DNA from: Pelagibacterium flavum
GTDB taxonomy: Bacteria; Pseudomonadota; Alphaproteobacteria; Rhizobiales; Devosiaceae
Assembly: GCF_025854335.1 (NCBI RefSeq)
Contig: NZ_CP107716.1
Location: 3,341,001-3,405,000 of the forward strand
Direction: 5' to 3'
DNA length: 64,000 nt
Part shown: piece by piece, positions 1-8,396 of the stretch
Numbering within the stretch: position 1 is the stretch's first letter
How the letters are laid out: the number at the start of each line of letters is the position of its first letter
The notes under the pieces: generated by a model
The model's database searches: none
What the model saw: the letters and a program-made list of their open reading frames with translations, nothing else
Told to the model about the DNA's origin: nothing
Made by a program: the position numbers and the translations under genes

Positions 1-717
1 AGCGGCGATGACCAGCGTGCCTAGAAAAACAGGTACCGCGCCAAAGGCACCGGCGCCGGCGATCTGATCTTCACGGATCGGAATCTGCGGCTCCCAGTTG
101 AGCCCGAAGAAAAATTCATGGGCCGGTACCATCGCGAAGAACCGCATCGCCTCATAGACCAGCGACACGATGATCCCAATGGTGGTGAGAATGGCCACGA
201 TCGAACAAAAGATCATGAAGCCGGTCAGAAACAACTCGACATTGGTGCGGGCACGGAAGCGATGATTGAGCCGCGTATAGGCGACAAAGGCCGCTATGAT
301 CATGATGGCAACTGCGACCACCACCATGGCCCAGCCGGCGATAGTCTGCCAGCGCACCAGCGTTTCGGCAGCATCGAGAATGGCCTGCTCAGGGGTTCCG
401 AAGATCACGCCAGCAGCGACGTTCTTGATTTCGGACATGAGCAGTTGCACCCGCGCCGGGGCCAGACCTTCAGTGAGGCTCGACGGCAGGGTGGAGACCA
501 GCAGGCTCTCAATGACGCTGTTCTGGAACGCGAGCCAGAGCAGCACCAGGACGAGGGCAGGCACCCCAACCCAGATGGCAACGAAGGCACCGTGATAACC
601 CGGCAATGAATGGGTTTCCGCGCCGTTTGCCGCTGCAAATCTGTTGCCGGCGCCGCGGCCGACATAAAAGGCCGCAAGGGAGAAGACAATGATCGCCAAG
701 AAAAGATAGCCGAGCAT
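1..717 (-). CDS. pstC: Phosphate ABC transporter permease PstC (partial, runs off left edge)
   Basis: Integral inner-membrane permease of the high-affinity phosphate importer PstSCAB. The first 239 codons are visible, and the frame continues to base 1. The start ATG at 715-717 follows a GGAGA box about 7 nt away. The N-terminus MLGYLFLAIIVFSLAAFYVG is a membrane segment, followed by a polar region that matches the N-terminally extended PstC type of alphaproteobacteria. Further hydrophobic segments follow around residues 45-65, 130-150 and 165-190, then FFFGLNWEPQ, a typical PstC sequence before the permease core. It lies 70 bp downstream of pstS in the same direction, so it is the second gene of a pst operon whose remaining genes lie off the window. 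A stem-loop separates the two genes. Confidence 0.9.
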   Translation of the reverse strand, partial: MLGYLFLAIIVFSLAAFYVGRGAGNRFAAANGAETHSLPGYHGAFVAIWVGVPALVLVLLWLAFQNSVIESLLVSTLPSSLTEGLAPARVQLLMSEIKNVAAGVIFGTPEQAILDAAETLVRWQTIAGWAMVVVAVAIMIIAAFVAYTRLNHRFRARTNVELFLTGFMIFCSIVAILTTIGIIVSLVYEAMRFFAMVPAHEFFFGLNWEPQIPIREDQIAGAGAFGAVPVFLGTLVIAA

Positions 718-752
718 TTCCGTGTCTCCTGCCTTGCGGTCCTGAAGGGAAA

Positions 753-776
753 GGGACCGGGTCGAAACCCGGTCCC
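753..776 (-). promoter_or_regulatory. UUCG-capped stem-loop between pstS and pstC
   Basis: GGGACCGGGT (753-762) and ACCCGGTCCC (767-776) form a perfect 10-bp stem. In the transcript sense (minus strand) the loop reads TTCG, a very stable RNA tetraloop. There is no T-run after it, so a simple terminator is unlikely. The position, right after the pstS stop, suggests a 3'-end stabiliser or partial terminator that keeps the binding protein more abundant than the permease. Confidence 0.6.
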
Positions 777-787
777 AGACATTGGTA

Positions 788-1828
788 TTATTCGTAGCGC
801 GTGAAGTGCTCGCCATTCTCGACGCGAGCGCGGGTTGCGTCGCGTTCTTCGTCGGAAAGCGGGATCAGGCCGCGCTCTTCAAGGTAGCCGCCCGGACCGA
901 AGGAAGCTTCGGACACATATTCAGTCACGAATTCTTCGAGGCCAGGAATAACGCCGCGGTGTGCGTTCTTGATGTAGAAGAACAGCGGGCGCGAAACGCC
1001 GTAGGAAGCGTCGGCAATGGTTTCAGGCGCAGGCAACACACCTTCGACTGCAACAGCCTTGAGGGTGTCCTGGTTTTCGTAGAGGAACGAATAACCGAAG
1101 ATGCCCAGGGCATTTTCGTCGGCATTGAGGCGCTGGACAATCAGATTGTCGTTTTCGCCGGCTTCAACGAAAGGCCCGTCCTGACGCATGCGCGAGCAGG
1201 TTTCTTCCATCGCGTCTTCATCGAGAGCAGCGATCGCTTCGAATTCCTCGCAACCTTCGAGCATGACGAGCTCGACGAAGGCGTCGCGGGTGCCCGAGGT
1301 CGGGGGAGGACCGAAGACGGTGATTTCCATGTCGGGAAGCGAGGAGTCGATTTCCGACCAGTTGGTGTAGGGGTTGGCGACGATTTCGCCATCAACTTCA
1401 ACTTCAGCAGCCAGCGCCTGGAAGATCTGGGCCTTGGTCAGGTCCATGTCCGGGCCGTTCTGAGAATGGGCAATCGAGAGACCATCAAAGCCAATGAGGA
1501 CTTCGGTGATGCTGTCGACGCCATTTTCAAGGCAGGTTTCGTATTCGGATTCGGTCATGGCGCGCGAAGCGCCCGTGATATCGGGGTGATCGACACCGAC
1601 GCCGCCACAGAAAATCTGCATGCCGCCACCGGTACCGGTGGATTCAACGACCGGAGCCGTGCCGCCGGTCATCGCGGCGAACTGCTCGGAAACAGCCTGG
1701 GTGTAGGGGAACACAGTGGAGGAGCCCACAATGCGAATCTGGTCACGGCTCTGGGCCTGGGCGCCAGTTGCGCCAAGAGCGGCAACGACGGCCACTGCTG
1801 CAGCGCTGGCGTAAAGTGCGGTTTTCAT
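788..1828 (-). CDS. pstS: Phosphate-binding periplasmic protein PstS
   Basis: Periplasmic substrate-binding protein that delivers phosphate to PstC/PstA. I chose the ATG at 1826-1828 because MKTALYASAAAVAVVAALGA...AQA is a clean Sec signal peptide, with cleavage likely after residue 25. A purine-rich GAAGGAAG box precedes it. The longer frame upstream adds an unlikely leader. After cleavage, GSSTVFPYTQAVSEQF is the phosphate-binding GSST loop of this family, and STGTGGGMQIFCGG with DITGASRAM are the second and third ligand loops. Product length is 346 aa, normal for PstS. It is the first gene of the operon, 70 bp before pstC, with a PhoB-box-like site about 140 bp upstream. phoR lies upstream in the same orientation. 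Confidence 0.93.
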   Translation of the reverse strand: MKTALYASAAAVAVVAALGATGAQAQSRDQIRIVGSSTVFPYTQAVSEQFAAMTGGTAPVVESTGTGGGMQIFCGGVGVDHPDITGASRAMTESEYETCLENGVDSITEVLIGFDGLSIAHSQNGPDMDLTKAQIFQALAAEVEVDGEIVANPYTNWSEIDSSLPDMEITVFGPPPTSGTRDAFVELVMLEGCEEFEAIAALDEDAMEETCSRMRQDGPFVEAGENDNLIVQRLNADENALGIFGYSFLYENQDTLKAVAVEGVLPAPETIADASYGVSRPLFFYIKNAHRGVIPGLEEFVTEYVSEASFGPGGYLEERGLIPLSDEERDATRARVENGEHFTRYE

Positions 1829-1968
1829 GTTTCTGATCTTCCTTCGTGTCAGAAGCGTCAGGGCATAAGCCCCTTGGGTTTTGATGAAACCGGACATTTG
1901 TCTTTGCGGCTCCATCTCGAAAACACGGGCAACCTATGGCTGGCAGCTAAAGGTTCTATGTCATTTCT

Positions 1969-1986
1969 GTGACACTTGGATGACAT
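1969..1986 (-). promoter_or_regulatory. PhoB box upstream of pstS
   Basis: On the minus strand the sequence reads TGTCATCCAAGTGTCAC. These are two direct TGTCA repeats spaced 11 bp, the known PhoB half-site arrangement. It lies about 140 bp before the pstS start in the phoR-pstS gap (1829-2069, otherwise featureless) and is oriented toward pstS. An inverted TGTCA at 1959-1963 lies next to it. Confidence 0.6.
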
Positions 1987-2069
1987 CGCAACTTGCTGAT
2001 ATTGAATATAAAAATGCGCCGCCCCCTGTGGGAAACGGCGCATTGATAATATTTGTGACGAAGAAGCGG

Positions 2070-3356
2070 TCAGCGGGGCAGGAGGATTTCCACGCGAGTC
2101 CCCTCGCCCAGCTTCGAGCGGATGGAGAGCAGGCCGTGGTGGCGGGCAACGATGTGCTTGACGATGGCAAGGCCCAGGCCGGTGCCCTTTTTCTTGCGGT
2201 TGGCTTCGGCATCTCCGCGATAGAAGCGCTCGGTGAGGCGCGGCACGTGTTCCTCGGCAATGCCCGCACCGAAATCGGTAACGGTAATGGCGTGGTGGTC
2301 GCCTGAGCGGCTGGCGCTGGCAATGAGCGCTATCTCCACCCTGCCCCCGTCCCCGCCATATTTGATGGCGTTGTCGGCGAGGTTTTCCACCACTTCGAAC
2401 AATTCCTGACGATCGCCGATGATGGTCACGGGTTCCTCGGGCAATTTTAGGTCGAGGACCAGTTCGGCGGCTTCGATCTTGGGCTCGAGAGTTTCGGCGA
2501 CCTCACGCAGCAGCAGGTTGAGATTGACCTCGGTGGTGGGCTTGACGTGCTGGCGCAACTCGATGCGCGAAAGCGAGAGCAGGTCATCAATCAGGCTCGA
2601 CATGCGCTCGGACTGGCTGCGCATGATGCCGAGGAACCGGCTGCGCGCCGCCTCGTCCTTTGCCGCGGGGCCCTGCAAGGTGTCGATAAACCCCATCAGC
2701 GACGTCAGCGGGGTGCGCAATTCGTGGCTGGCATTGGCGATGAAATCGCCGCGCATGCGGTCGGTGCGCTTCTGCTCGGTGAAATCGTAAAGGGTGATGG
2801 CCACGAAACTGCGGTCCTCGCCGGGGCGGTAGGGCACGACCGAGGCGCGATACCATGTTTCGTTGGGAACCGGGATGTGAAGTTCGGTGCCCTGGGCCGT
2901 CCCGGTCTCGATGGCCTTGTCTATGGCTTCCACAAGGTCGGGATCACGCAGGGTGAAGGCTAGGGGATCGCCCGTCTTGGCGCGGGGAAAGCGCTTGAGC
3001 GCGGCTGGATTGCGGTAAATCAGCACCGCCCTTTCATTGATGATCAGGCACGGCTCGGTGAGGATGTCGGAAAACTGCTCAACGGCGGTGTCGATGCCGG
3101 CAAGTGCGTCGGACGCTTTATCGGCTGCATCCGATTGACGCGAAGCGCGCGTCGCAATGGCGGTGATGGCAACGATGGCCAGAATGACCACACCGGAATC
3201 GAGGGGAGCGACCCTGCCGAATGCAGCCAATGCCATGACAAGTAAAATGGCAGCGGCGCCGACCAGGAACGGCGACGCCATGACGATTGGCCGGACCGCC
3301 GCGGGTCGCGTCTTCACTCTCTGTCCTGCGCTCATTGCAAATGAATCATCAATCAT
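2070..3356 (-). CDS. phoR: Phosphate-regulon sensor histidine kinase PhoR
   Basis: Membrane sensor kinase for phosphate limitation, partner of the response regulator PhoB (not in this window) and of the Pst transporter. Using the ATG at 3354-3356 the product is 428 aa. It has two hydrophobic segments (about 25-45 and 55-70), a PAS-like region (about 95-195), a HisKA domain with phospho-acceptor His in ASHELRTPLTSL (about residue 211), then an HATPase domain with the N box (VENLADNAIKYGG), G1 box (DFGAGI) and G2 box (GTGLGLAIVKHI). The start is uncertain: in-frame ATGs also occur at 3368, 3335 and 3392, and none has a strong ribosome site. It precedes pstS-pstC in the same orientation, as in many alphaproteobacteria. 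Confidence 0.88.
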   Translation of the reverse strand: MIDDSFAMSAGQRVKTRPAAVRPIVMASPFLVGAAAILLVMALAAFGRVAPLDSGVVILAIVAITAIATRASRQSDAADKASDALAGIDTAVEQFSDILTEPCLIINERAVLIYRNPAALKRFPRAKTGDPLAFTLRDPDLVEAIDKAIETGTAQGTELHIPVPNETWYRASVVPYRPGEDRSFVAITLYDFTEQKRTDRMRGDFIANASHELRTPLTSLMGFIDTLQGPAAKDEAARSRFLGIMRSQSERMSSLIDDLLSLSRIELRQHVKPTTEVNLNLLLREVAETLEPKIEAAELVLDLKLPEEPVTIIGDRQELFEVVENLADNAIKYGGDGGRVEIALIASASRSGDHHAITVTDFGAGIAEEHVPRLTERFYRGDAEANRKKKGTGLGLAIVKHIVARHHGLLSIRSKLGEGTRVEILLPR

Positions 3357-3414
3357 GACAATGGCCATATCGCGCGTGCATGACAATGGCATGATGAGCC
3401 GAGCGCCGCCGATT

Positions 3415-3431
3415 ATGACATTTGTTACACA
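3415..3431 (-). promoter_or_regulatory. Possible PhoB-box in the phoR-ppk2 divergent region
   Basis: On the minus strand, TGTGTA and TGTCAT are spaced 11 bp start-to-start, 5' of phoR. The second half is perfect and the first has two mismatches, so this could autoregulate phoR. The same gap holds a 12-bp direct repeat CATGACAATGGC (3354-3365 and 3379-3390), 25 bp apart, of unknown role. Confidence 0.35.
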
Positions 3432-3457
3432 AAGCGCCCCGAGAGGACTTGATCTAT

Positions 3458-4297
3458 ATGGATGGCTTCGACCTCGAAAACCCAGAACTCGACGAGACAA
3501 TCAAGGATCGGGCGCTGACCAGTGGCGGCTATCCTTATACCGAGAAGCTCAAGACCAAGGATTACGAAAAGCATCTGCGGGCCCTGCAGATCGAGCTGGT
3601 CAAGCTCCAACGCCATCTGGCCGAGACCGGAGAGCGCGTTCTGGCCCTGTTCGAGGGACGGGATTCGGCGGGAAAGGGCGGCACGATCAAGCGTTTCCTG
3701 GAAAATCTCAATCCGCGCAACGCGCGCACCGTGGCTTTGCCGGTTCCTTCGGACCGCGAGCGCACGCAATGGTATTTCCAGCGTTATGTGACACATCTGC
3801 CAGCGGGCGGTGAAATCGTGCTGTTCGACCGTTCCTGGTACAATCGCGCCGTGGTCGAGCCGGTGATGGGCTTTTGCACGCCGAGCCAGACCGAAAACTT
3901 CCTGCACGAGGCGCCGCCCTTCGAGCGGATGATAGCCGAGGAAGGCATTCATCTGTTCAAGTTCTGGCTGGAGATCGGGCGGGAAATGCAGCTCAGGCGC
4001 TTTCATGCCCGCCAGCACGACCCGCTCAAGGTCTGGAAACTTTCTCCTGTCGATCTCAAGGCACTCAACAAGTGGGATGAATACACAAAGGCGCGCAACA
4101 AGATGTTCGTGGCGACCGATACGCCCGATACGCCCTGGACGGTGATCCGGGCCAACGACAAGAAGCGCGCCCGGATCGCGGCCATCCAGTCGGTCCTCTG
4201 GCCGATCGATTACGCCGACAAGGACTTTTCGGCGATCGGGGAAATCGACCACCAGCTCGTCATGTCGCCCGAAGGCTTTCTCGCCAAGCAAGGATAG
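3458..4297 (+). CDS. ppk2: Polyphosphate kinase 2 (PPK2 family)
   Basis: Cytoplasmic kinase that moves phosphate between polyphosphate and nucleoside diphosphates. I chose the ATG at 3458 because it is preceded by AGAGGA; the frame also opens 12 codons earlier. The 279-aa product has the Walker A-like loop GRDSAGKGG (near residue 68), the lid and Walker B region VLFDRSWYNR (near 125), and the PPK2 sequences QWYFQRYVTHLP and FLENLNPRNAR. Its length matches single-domain PPK2 enzymes. It is divergent from phoR, which fits a role in phosphate storage, although its own promoter was not resolved. It is followed 33 bp later by kdgK. Confidence 0.9.
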   Translation: MDGFDLENPELDETIKDRALTSGGYPYTEKLKTKDYEKHLRALQIELVKLQRHLAETGERVLALFEGRDSAGKGGTIKRFLENLNPRNARTVALPVPSDRERTQWYFQRYVTHLPAGGEIVLFDRSWYNRAVVEPVMGFCTPSQTENFLHEAPPFERMIAEEGIHLFKFWLEIGREMQLRRFHARQHDPLKVWKLSPVDLKALNKWDEYTKARNKMFVATDTPDTPWTVIRANDKKRARIAAIQSVLWPIDYADKDFSAIGEIDHQLVMSPEGFLAKQG

Positions 4298-4330
4298 GCT
4301 ATTGCGGAGCGCAAAACGGGGAGGACGCGC

Positions 4331-5248
4331 GTGAGCCTGACAGCAGTATCCATCGGCGAAGCCATGATTGAAATGAGCGGGGGCGAGGATCGCACCTACA
4401 GGCAGGGCTTTGCCGGGGACACGCTCAACACGGCCTATTATCTCAATGCGCTCCTTAAAGACGGCTGGACAGTCCGCTACGCAACGGCAGTTGGTGACGA
4501 CCTTTATTCCCAACAGATGATCGAATTTATCGGGCAGACCGGCATTGATACCGGCGCGATCCGTACGATCAAGGGCAAGCGGGCCGGGCTCTACATGATC
4601 CATCAGGCCGATGGCGACCGCCATTTCACCTATTGGCGGGACACATCGGCGGCCAAGTTGCTGGCCGACGATGAAGCGGCTCTGAAGGCCGCTTTAGGCG
4701 ATGCCGGACTGATCTATTTTTCCGGCATCACGCTGGCCATCCTTGCTCCCGAAGCCCGTGCGCGGCTTATTGCGGCAATTGGCACCCGGCGCGCCTCGGG
4801 AGCGCTGGTTGCGTTCGATCCCAATATCAGGCCGACACTATGGGCGGACGACAGAAGCGTAGTCGATGCGCTGACGGAAGCGGCGAAGGTTTCGAGCATC
4901 GTTTTGCCCACGCATGCCGACGAAATTCCCTATTTCGATGATGTGGATGACGACGCGACCGCACGGCGCTATCTGGCGGCGGGATGCGAAGAGGTCGTGG
5001 TCAAGAATGGCGCGGATCCGGCGCTCGTGGTGACGGGCGATGGACTGTGGCGCGTGGGCGCACGAAAAGTCGCCGAGGTTGTCGATGCGACGGGGGCCGG
5101 CGATAGCTTCAATGGCGGGTACCTGGCGGCCCGTCTGGCCGGTGCCAGCCCTGAGGATGCCGCCAAAGCGGGGCACGCCACCGCCTCGGTGGTCATCGGC
5201 CACCATGGGGCGTTGATCCCCAAGGAAGCGCTCAACCAAATAACTTAG
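4331..5248 (+). CDS. kdgK: 2-dehydro-3-deoxygluconokinase (PfkB family)
   Basis: Cytoplasmic kinase expected to phosphorylate 2-keto-3-deoxygluconate to KDPG, feeding the Entner-Doudoroff aldolase. The start is GTG at 4331, with a GGGGAGGA box just before it. The 305-aa product has the PfkB N-terminal pattern GEAMIEMSGG...GFAGDTLNTAYYL, the substrate-lid region, and the C-terminal signature DATGAGDSFNGGY, whose Asp is the catalytic base. YWRDTSAAKLL and IYFSGITLAIL are typical of KDG kinases rather than ribokinases or fructokinases. The stop overlaps the convergent DUF3422 gene by 4 bp. Confidence 0.85.
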   Translation: MSLTAVSIGEAMIEMSGGEDRTYRQGFAGDTLNTAYYLNALLKDGWTVRYATAVGDDLYSQQMIEFIGQTGIDTGAIRTIKGKRAGLYMIHQADGDRHFTYWRDTSAAKLLADDEAALKAALGDAGLIYFSGITLAILAPEARARLIAAIGTRRASGALVAFDPNIRPTLWADDRSVVDALTEAAKVSSIVLPTHADEIPYFDDVDDDATARRYLAAGCEEVVVKNGADPALVVTGDGLWRVGARKVAEVVDATGAGDSFNGGYLAARLAGASPEDAAKAGHATASVVIGHHGALIPKEALNQIT

Positions 5249-6516
5249 TGCCCGGCCCCCTTGTCGAACCCTCGCCGGATGGCGCGGAGGCCGAAGAACA
5301 CGGCGACAAGCGCGATGGGAGAGAGGATGGAGATGGCGAGCGTCTTGTCCCAGCCGGTCGCCTCGAGCGGTCCGGCAAGCGCGTAGCCCAGAATGCCGAT
5401 CAGATAATAGGTGATGGCAATGGTCGAGAGCCCTTCGACCGTGTGCTGTAGCCGGAACTGGCTCCGCGACGTTTCGGCGATGGTTTCGAGCACCGACTTG
5501 TTCTGGATCTGCATGTCGAGGCTGATGCGCACGTTGAGCAGTTCGACGGCCCGCTCGAGCTTTTCAAGCAGGACAGCGAGCCGCTTGTCCATGGCCTCGC
5601 AAGTCGCCAATGCAGGCTCGACCCGGTTGCCGATAAAGCTCGAAAGCGAGGAGCCCTGACCCAGGGTGGTTTCGCGCAATTTTTCCAGCCGGCTCTTCAT
5701 AATAGCGCCATAGGCATAGGCCGCCGCGAAACGATAGTTGAGCTGTTCGGAAATCTGACCCGAGCGCACGGCAAGCGCGTGCAGGCTTTTGAGTCGTTCC
5801 TGGACCGCGTCGGTGGATTCGACGGCGGAAAGATCGGTCATCACATCGGTCAATTCCATCTCCACCGCCCGCAGATCCGGACCGGCCCGACGGGCCAACG
5901 GCAGGGCCAGGAGTGCCATGTTACGATACGTCTCGATCTCGAGAATGCGGCGCAGCGTGATGGCCCGACGCAACGGCGAGAGCTTGCCGGCGGCAAATTC
6001 GAAACGGATGAACTTGTCCTTGTCGGGCACGAAATCGGTGGCCAGTTGGGCATTGGCATGTTCGACCGCAACAAGGCAGAGGCTTGTGGGATTGAACGAG
6101 GGGAACACCCGCTCGGGCAGTTCGGGCTCGTCCATCAGATCGACACGCATGGCGCCTACCAGTTCGGCTCCGCCCACGGCGTCCAGGCCGATATCTTGCG
6201 GCCAGTTCTCGGTATCTGTCAGCGCCGAATACCAGGTGATGGTGATGAATTCGGTGTGAAACTCCCAGGTCGCCACGCGTTCGGGGGTGGTGAACTGATA
6301 CTGCCGACTGCCATCGTCCTTAACCGCGTGGCCATTGTCCGCCGCGAACCGGCGGAATTCTTCCATGGCCTTGCGCATGCCGCCCGTTCGGTCGGGGACG
6401 GTCAGGACCAAACGGCGCACGCGCATATTGGGCGCAACGAGTTCGACGGGCCGCGCGTGCAATTCGGCCAGAACCGCATCGCGGTGGGGATGGTCAGCTA
6501 TTGGAGCAGCGCACAT
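5245..6516 (-). CDS. DUF3422 family membrane-anchored protein
   Basis: 423-aa protein of the DUF3422 family, of unknown function and common in alphaproteobacteria. The N-terminal soluble part starts HPHRDAVLAELHARPVELV, a conserved family opening. A helical, partly coiled-coil middle follows (about residues 230-340). Two hydrophobic segments lie close to the C-terminus (about 350-372 and 388-408), so the bulk is probably cytoplasmic with a C-terminal hairpin anchor, resembling the topology of CorA-like transporters. It lies alone, convergent with kdgK. I see no other clue to its job. Confidence 0.8.
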   Translation of the reverse strand: MCAAPIADHPHRDAVLAELHARPVELVAPNMRVRRLVLTVPDRTGGMRKAMEEFRRFAADNGHAVKDDGSRQYQFTTPERVATWEFHTEFITITWYSALTDTENWPQDIGLDAVGGAELVGAMRVDLMDEPELPERVFPSFNPTSLCLVAVEHANAQLATDFVPDKDKFIRFEFAAGKLSPLRRAITLRRILEIETYRNMALLALPLARRAGPDLRAVEMELTDVMTDLSAVESTDAVQERLKSLHALAVRSGQISEQLNYRFAAAYAYGAIMKSRLEKLRETTLGQGSSLSSFIGNRVEPALATCEAMDKRLAVLLEKLERAVELLNVRISLDMQIQNKSVLETIAETSRSQFRLQHTVEGLSTIAITYYLIGILGYALAGPLEATGWDKTLAISILSPIALVAVFFGLRAIRRGFDKGAGH

Positions 6517-6611
6517 CTTTCAGAGCCTCAAAACAGCGTCGGCATACCGTACGCCCTCTGCAAAGCCATCCCCATGCACCTTTGGTTTGATGCGCGCTTT
6601 TGACCTAACTT

Positions 6612-6640
6612 GATCCCACTTATTCTGGAAGCGCTCTAGT
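6612..6640. repeat. Truncated copy of the dispersed hairpin repeat
   Basis: The right half only of the window-wide palindrome family: CCCACTTATTCTGGAAGCGCTCTAG closely resembles the right arm of the copy at 16723-16778. The left arm is missing. It ends at the stop of the DUF924 gene. The rest of the 120-bp gap to 6516 shows nothing I recognise. Confidence 0.5.
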
Positions 6641-7178
6641 AGGCCTTGCCTTCGCGCTCTTTCATATAAGCAACCTCCTCCGGCGTGGAGGTTCGTCCCA
6701 AAGCCGTGTTGCGAAGCGGGAAGCGGCCGAAGCGCGCAATGATGTCGTGATGCTCGATGGCATAGGGCAGATATTCATCATCACCCAGCGAGCGGAACAG
6801 ACGCACCGATTCCTCCTGGATCAACAGCGATTCCGAGTGCTGGTAGGGCATGTAGGCGAAGAGTCTTTCATGCACGGAAAGCTCGGCGTCGAGGCCGCGC
6901 GAAACGATCTCCTGGGCCAGGGCCAGCGCCATGGTGTCGGATGCGAACGCCGCTGCGCTGCCTCTGTTGAATTGTCGCGAGAGCTGATCGAGCAGAATGA
7001 TTTCGGCCAGCCGGCCCTGTGGCGTTTCGCGCCAGGTCCAGAGCTCGGAGCGGATCGCTTTGGCATGAATATCGCTGAGCCTTGCCGCGCAGCGGGCATC
7101 GAATTCGGGATCACCCGAATACCAATCCTGTGGCCCATGTTCGACGAACCAGAATTCAAGGACATCATCGGGCTGCAT
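6636..7178 (-). CDS. DUF924 family protein
   Basis: 180-aa cytoplasmic protein of the DUF924 family (all-helical, TPR-like fold). It opens with DDVLEFWFVEHGPQDWYSGD, the family start, and contains EIILLDQLSRQFNRGSAAAF and the FAYMPYQHSES and RFGRFPLRNTALGR stretches that define the family. No enzymatic role is established. The start ATG at 7178 is divergent from the helicase gene at 7290, with a 111-bp shared promoter region. Confidence 0.85.
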   Translation of the reverse strand: MQPDDVLEFWFVEHGPQDWYSGDPEFDARCAARLSDIHAKAIRSELWTWRETPQGRLAEIILLDQLSRQFNRGSAAAFASDTMALALAQEIVSRGLDAELSVHERLFAYMPYQHSESLLIQEESVRLFRSLGDDEYLPYAIEHHDIIARFGRFPLRNTALGRTSTPEEVAYMKEREGKAY

Positions 7179-7289
7179 GACCCTCTCTCCAATCTCGTTT
7201 TGTTCACATTTTGGGTTTCGCCACGGCGTTTGCCCGGCAATACTGGCGGGGAACTGATTCCCCTCATTGTGTCGGAGTGTGTCTCACAA

Positions 7290-8387
7290 ATGGTCGCTTG
7301 GTCCAGCCAGCAGGATGAGGCCCTCAAAGCCGTCGCCAAATGGCTCAAGGCCGAGAACGGGCCGCAGGTGTTTAGGCTGTTCGGCTGGGCGGGAACGGGA
7401 AAATCGACGCTGGCCCGGCATCTGGCCCAGGACGTCAAGACCGTCAAATACGCGGCGTTTACCGGCAAGGCGGCTCTGGTGATGCGCAAGCGCGGGTGCA
7501 AGGGCGCTTCGACCATCCACTCCTTGATCTACACGCGGATTTCGGAAAAGGAAGGCGAGCCGCGCTTCGTGCTCGACCCGGAATCGGCGGCGGCGGATGC
7601 CGATCTGATCGTCATCGACGAGGTTTCGATGGTCGATGAGGTGCTGGGCACCGATCTGCTCTCGTTCGGCACAAAGGTACTGGTGCTGGGCGATCCGTTC
7701 CAGCTTCCACCGGTGCAGGGCGAGGGTTTTTTCACCGCGCAGAACCCCGACGTGATGCTGACCGAAATTCACCGGCAGGCGGCGGACAACCCGATCGTCA
7801 GGCTCTCGCTCGATATCCGCGAGGGCCGCGGGCTGGACTATGGCACCTATGGCGAGAGCAAGGTGGTTTCGCGCCGCGAGGTCGATCAGTCCGAAGTGCT
7901 CGATGCCGATCAGGTGCTGGTGGGGCGCAACAAGACACGGCTCGATTACAACAACCGCATCCGGGAATTGAAGGGCTTGCCCACCGACATTCCGGTCAAG
8001 GGCGACCGGCTTGTATGCCTGAGGAACAACCCGCAGAAAAAGCTGCTCAACGGGCAGATCTGGACGCTCAATTCGATCAAGAAGCGCGCCGGCGGCACGC
8101 TGGAAATGACCATCGATCCTGAAGAGGCCGACCGCACGTCAGTGCAGACCAAGGTGCGCGCCCATCAGAGCTTTTTTACCGGCGAGGACGCCGAGATGAG
8201 CTGGCAGTTGCGCCGGCAATACGATGAATTCACCTATGGCTATTGCCTGACCGTTCACAAATCGCAGGGCAGCCAGTGGGACAGCGTCTATCTGTTCGAC
8301 GAGAGCTTTGTGTTCCGCGATGAAGCGCAGCGCTGGCTCTATACAGGCATCACCCGCGCCGCCGAACGCATCACGGTTGTCCGGTAA
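7290..8387 (+). CDS. Compact RecD-like ATP-dependent DNA helicase
   Basis: Superfamily 1 helicase of the RecD/UvrD_C_2 type. The frame opens far upstream, overlapping the divergent DUF924 gene, so I place the start at ATG 7290, which gives 365 aa beginning MVAWSSQQDEALKAVAKWL. Motifs: Walker A GWAGTGKSTLA (about 32-42), motif II DLIVIDEVSMVDE (about 103-115), motif III VLGDPFQLPPVQGEG, motif IV-like VLVGRNKTRLDYNN, motif V/VI YGYCLTVHKSQGSQWDSVYLF and WLYTGITRAAERITVV. There is no nuclease domain and no RecB/RecC nearby, so it is not a RecBCD subunit. It resembles stand-alone RecD-like helicases and the phage Dda type. The cellular task is unknown. Confidence 0.85.
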   Translation: MVAWSSQQDEALKAVAKWLKAENGPQVFRLFGWAGTGKSTLARHLAQDVKTVKYAAFTGKAALVMRKRGCKGASTIHSLIYTRISEKEGEPRFVLDPESAAADADLIVIDEVSMVDEVLGTDLLSFGTKVLVLGDPFQLPPVQGEGFFTAQNPDVMLTEIHRQAADNPIVRLSLDIREGRGLDYGTYGESKVVSRREVDQSEVLDADQVLVGRNKTRLDYNNRIRELKGLPTDIPVKGDRLVCLRNNPQKKLLNGQIWTLNSIKKRAGGTLEMTIDPEEADRTSVQTKVRAHQSFFTGEDAEMSWQLRRQYDEFTYGYCLTVHKSQGSQWDSVYLFDESFVFRDEAQRWLYTGITRAAERITVVR

Positions 8388-8396
8388 ACGCCGCCG

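Noticed and set aside
782..1972. Long plus-strand ORF (396 codons) opposite pstS
   Set aside because: It is antisense to a clear PstS gene. High GC and codon bias in the real gene leave open frames on the other strand.
3425..4624. 399-codon minus-strand ORF opposite ppk2
   Set aside because: Antisense shadow; ppk2 has all family motifs, the shadow has none.
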